Assembly (NCBI GenBank): GCA_009746045.1
Contig: RPFO01001095.1
Coordinates: forward strand, 27,501 to 75,267
Reading direction: 5' to 3'
Source: Mesostigma viride
Taxonomy: Eukaryota > Streptophyta > Mesostigmatophyceae > Mesostigmatales > Mesostigmataceae
DNA length: 47,767 nucleotides
Shown: positions 46,401 to 47,767 of the stretch, in pieces
Position numbering within the stretch: the stretch's first letter is position 1
Layout of the letters: each line of letters starts with the position of its first letter
The notes under the pieces: model-generated
What the model was told of the DNA's origin: nothing
Seen by the model: only the letters and a program-made list of their open reading frames with translations
Databases searched by the model: none
Translations under genes and position numbers: made by a program

Positions 46401-47280
46401 TATTGTCCTTCATGTACTGGTTTTTGCACGCAGGACGCCATTCGCAACACCGCCTGACGGAGTCGGATGGACCGGACGTGCGTGAGGCTGCTGTTCACAG
46501 TCGTGAAGTTGGCAGACATTAATATCAACACGGTCACGAGAATTCGTCCAGAGAATAATTGATGCTTGTGACGTGCTCGACGGCTGCGATGACCGAGATG
46601 ATGCGTGTAGTGCACAGCGTCCGAGACGTCGCGACACCCGTGGCTGTCCTGTTGATGCGAACGCACGGTGACGAGACGGAGCCCATTATATAGGTGGATT
46701 ACAAGTTAGAACGGCCCTCGCGGTTGCACTGTTTAATCGCGAACGTGGATTTTGCGGAGCCGACGGCCGTTGGGGATTGGAAATCTGATGATATCGGGGC
46801 TGCGCACGACATCGAGGAACTGGGGATCGACGTAGGTCTACAGGCTCACTTGTCCGTCAACATGTATGGCCTCGCTTGACTGTCATCATCTTGACATGTA
46901 CATAACTAGTTCATATACCATGCATTTGACACTCCTGCACGTGGATTTTCCAGACATACATTGAGGGTAATTATAACTCGAAAGGCACTACTCGATTGAG
47001 TACGCCTTGCGAGATCCGGTCGTAGAGCAGATGCACTGGAGCTTTCTGATCTCCAATTGATGGGTCTGTAATTATGTAAGATATTCAGATATCGCGATGA
47101 CTCGAGCATCGATGCATGGAATGTAATAATGTATTTCATTCAATTATACATCCAATTTAACTCCGCAATTGAGGGGCAACACATGTCCATCAGCCGAGAC
47201 AACATTTCCCAAGTAATTTTCGATTAGTGATTTAGTGTTGGGCCCTTCCCACAGGATACAATTTCCATCACCATTCATCT
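46401..47280. other. Mixed unique sequence, no gene recognised
   Basis: A TATA-like ttatatag lies at 46684 and a degenerate palindrome, ccgacggccgttgg, at 46760-46773. Both are isolated motifs. From about 46870 the sequence becomes AT-rich. Short open frames have no recognisable domains. Confidence 0.5.
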
Positions 47281-47767
47281 TCATCATCCTGAACGACTCG
47301 AAAACGCGGAAAATATAACGGCAGGCCGAGCTACCATGGTCCGGATTCTCCCGATTTCTGGCCTGCGCTGGTTGTCTCTTTGATAGGTCATGGCATGTTC
47401 CCTACCTTTTTAGGAATGTTCTTGGCCAGGCCAGGTCAAAATATGCCGCCCTGGCTGGCCGAGCCGCTGGGGACCGGCCAGACCAAGGCGGTGTCGACCT
47501 GGCTGCATGGTGCGAGCAATGTCCACAAATGCTATCCTAACGCTGCCTAATCTCATCCGAAATACGAGGCATGTACGTGATACAAAGACTCTAAGGACCT
47601 ACGCTGAGAAAACCTACATTCAGACCTGTCGGAGCATCCGGGTTACCGTGCATGCCGTCTAGCTTGGCTGCCAGTGTTGCCGTGAGTGTCCATGCCTCGG
47701 CGCCATACTTGAGCACCGTGAGACGAGGACCTTTGAAGAGCATGCGCTTGCGGTGCTCGTCCAGGCC
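47281..47767 (-). pseudogene. 3' end of a LINE-type reverse transcriptase gene, broken, cut by window edge
   Basis: On the minus strand the sequence opens LDEHRKRMLFKGPRLTVLK followed by YGAEAWTLTATLAAKLDGMH, the region after the reverse transcriptase domain of RTE/CR1-like LINEs, where LLYGAETWTLT-like motifs are typical. A frame change then gives TRMLRQV with stops. A further frame gives PRISDEIRQR, a stop, and GHC, and another gives RDNQRRPEIGRIRTMVARP before a stop at 47281-47283. This order matches LINE C-termini. The frame breaks show a dead copy. The start of the gene lies beyond the window. Confidence 0.75.

Overview
The window is a repeat-dominated stretch of nuclear-type eukaryotic DNA. 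Evidence for a eukaryote: a spliced protein gene with GT-AG introns, a Copia-type LTR retrotransposon, a non-LTR retrotransposon remnant, foldback elements and more than 25 kb of satellite DNA. Degenerate TTTAGGG/CCCTAAA-like tracts and a tRNA-Ser pseudogene of plastid-like appearance hint at a green-lineage or other algal/protist host, but the sequence does not fix the species.

Layout. 1-7.0 kb: two 30-bp minisatellite arrays facing each other, with a repeated ~230-bp cassette embedded in them. 7.0-8.5 kb: a cassette with different contents, GC-rich hairpins, a promoter-like segment with a possible Pol III transcript, then AT-rich DNA. 8.53-9.08 kb: a 62-bp tandem repeat whose units each carry the palindrome CCAACGGCCGTTGG. 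9.15-12.3 kb: the one convincing cellular-style gene, four exons encoding a DDE-transposase-like zinc-binding protein; two of its three introns contain the same palindrome. 12.5-14.3 kb: GT-rich simple sequence. 14.47-35.62 kb: a 40-bp minisatellite of about 18.5 kb in total, interrupted by an 881-bp near-perfect nested palindrome (25.67-26.55 kb) and by a tandem pair of an unknown element (30.98-32.79 kb). 35.6-36.05 kb: CA-rich DNA, a tRNA-Ser pseudogene and TGTAGGG repeats. 36.1-37.0 kb: mostly unique DNA with three more palindromes. 37.03-45.53 kb: a complete minus-strand LTR retrotransposon with near-identical 455-bp LTRs and a 5-bp target duplication. 45.5-47.28 kb: noncoding DNA with small duplications. 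47.28-47.77 kb: the 3' end of a LINE-type reverse transcriptase gene, broken and cut by the window end.

The points most worth following are: (i) 18 exact copies of CCAACGGCCGTTGG, all outside coding sequence, each holding two opposed copies of the plant MYB3R/MSA-like core; (ii) the triple nested palindrome carrying tRNA-like arms; (iii) the tandem element in the satellite, whose empty site survives elsewhere in the same array and shows insertion without target duplication; (iv) a Copia element with AGTT...AACT ends and an apparent gag-integrase-protease-RT-RNase H order. Several reading frames are broken at short or homopolymeric sites, so consensus indels in the assembly should be kept in mind.
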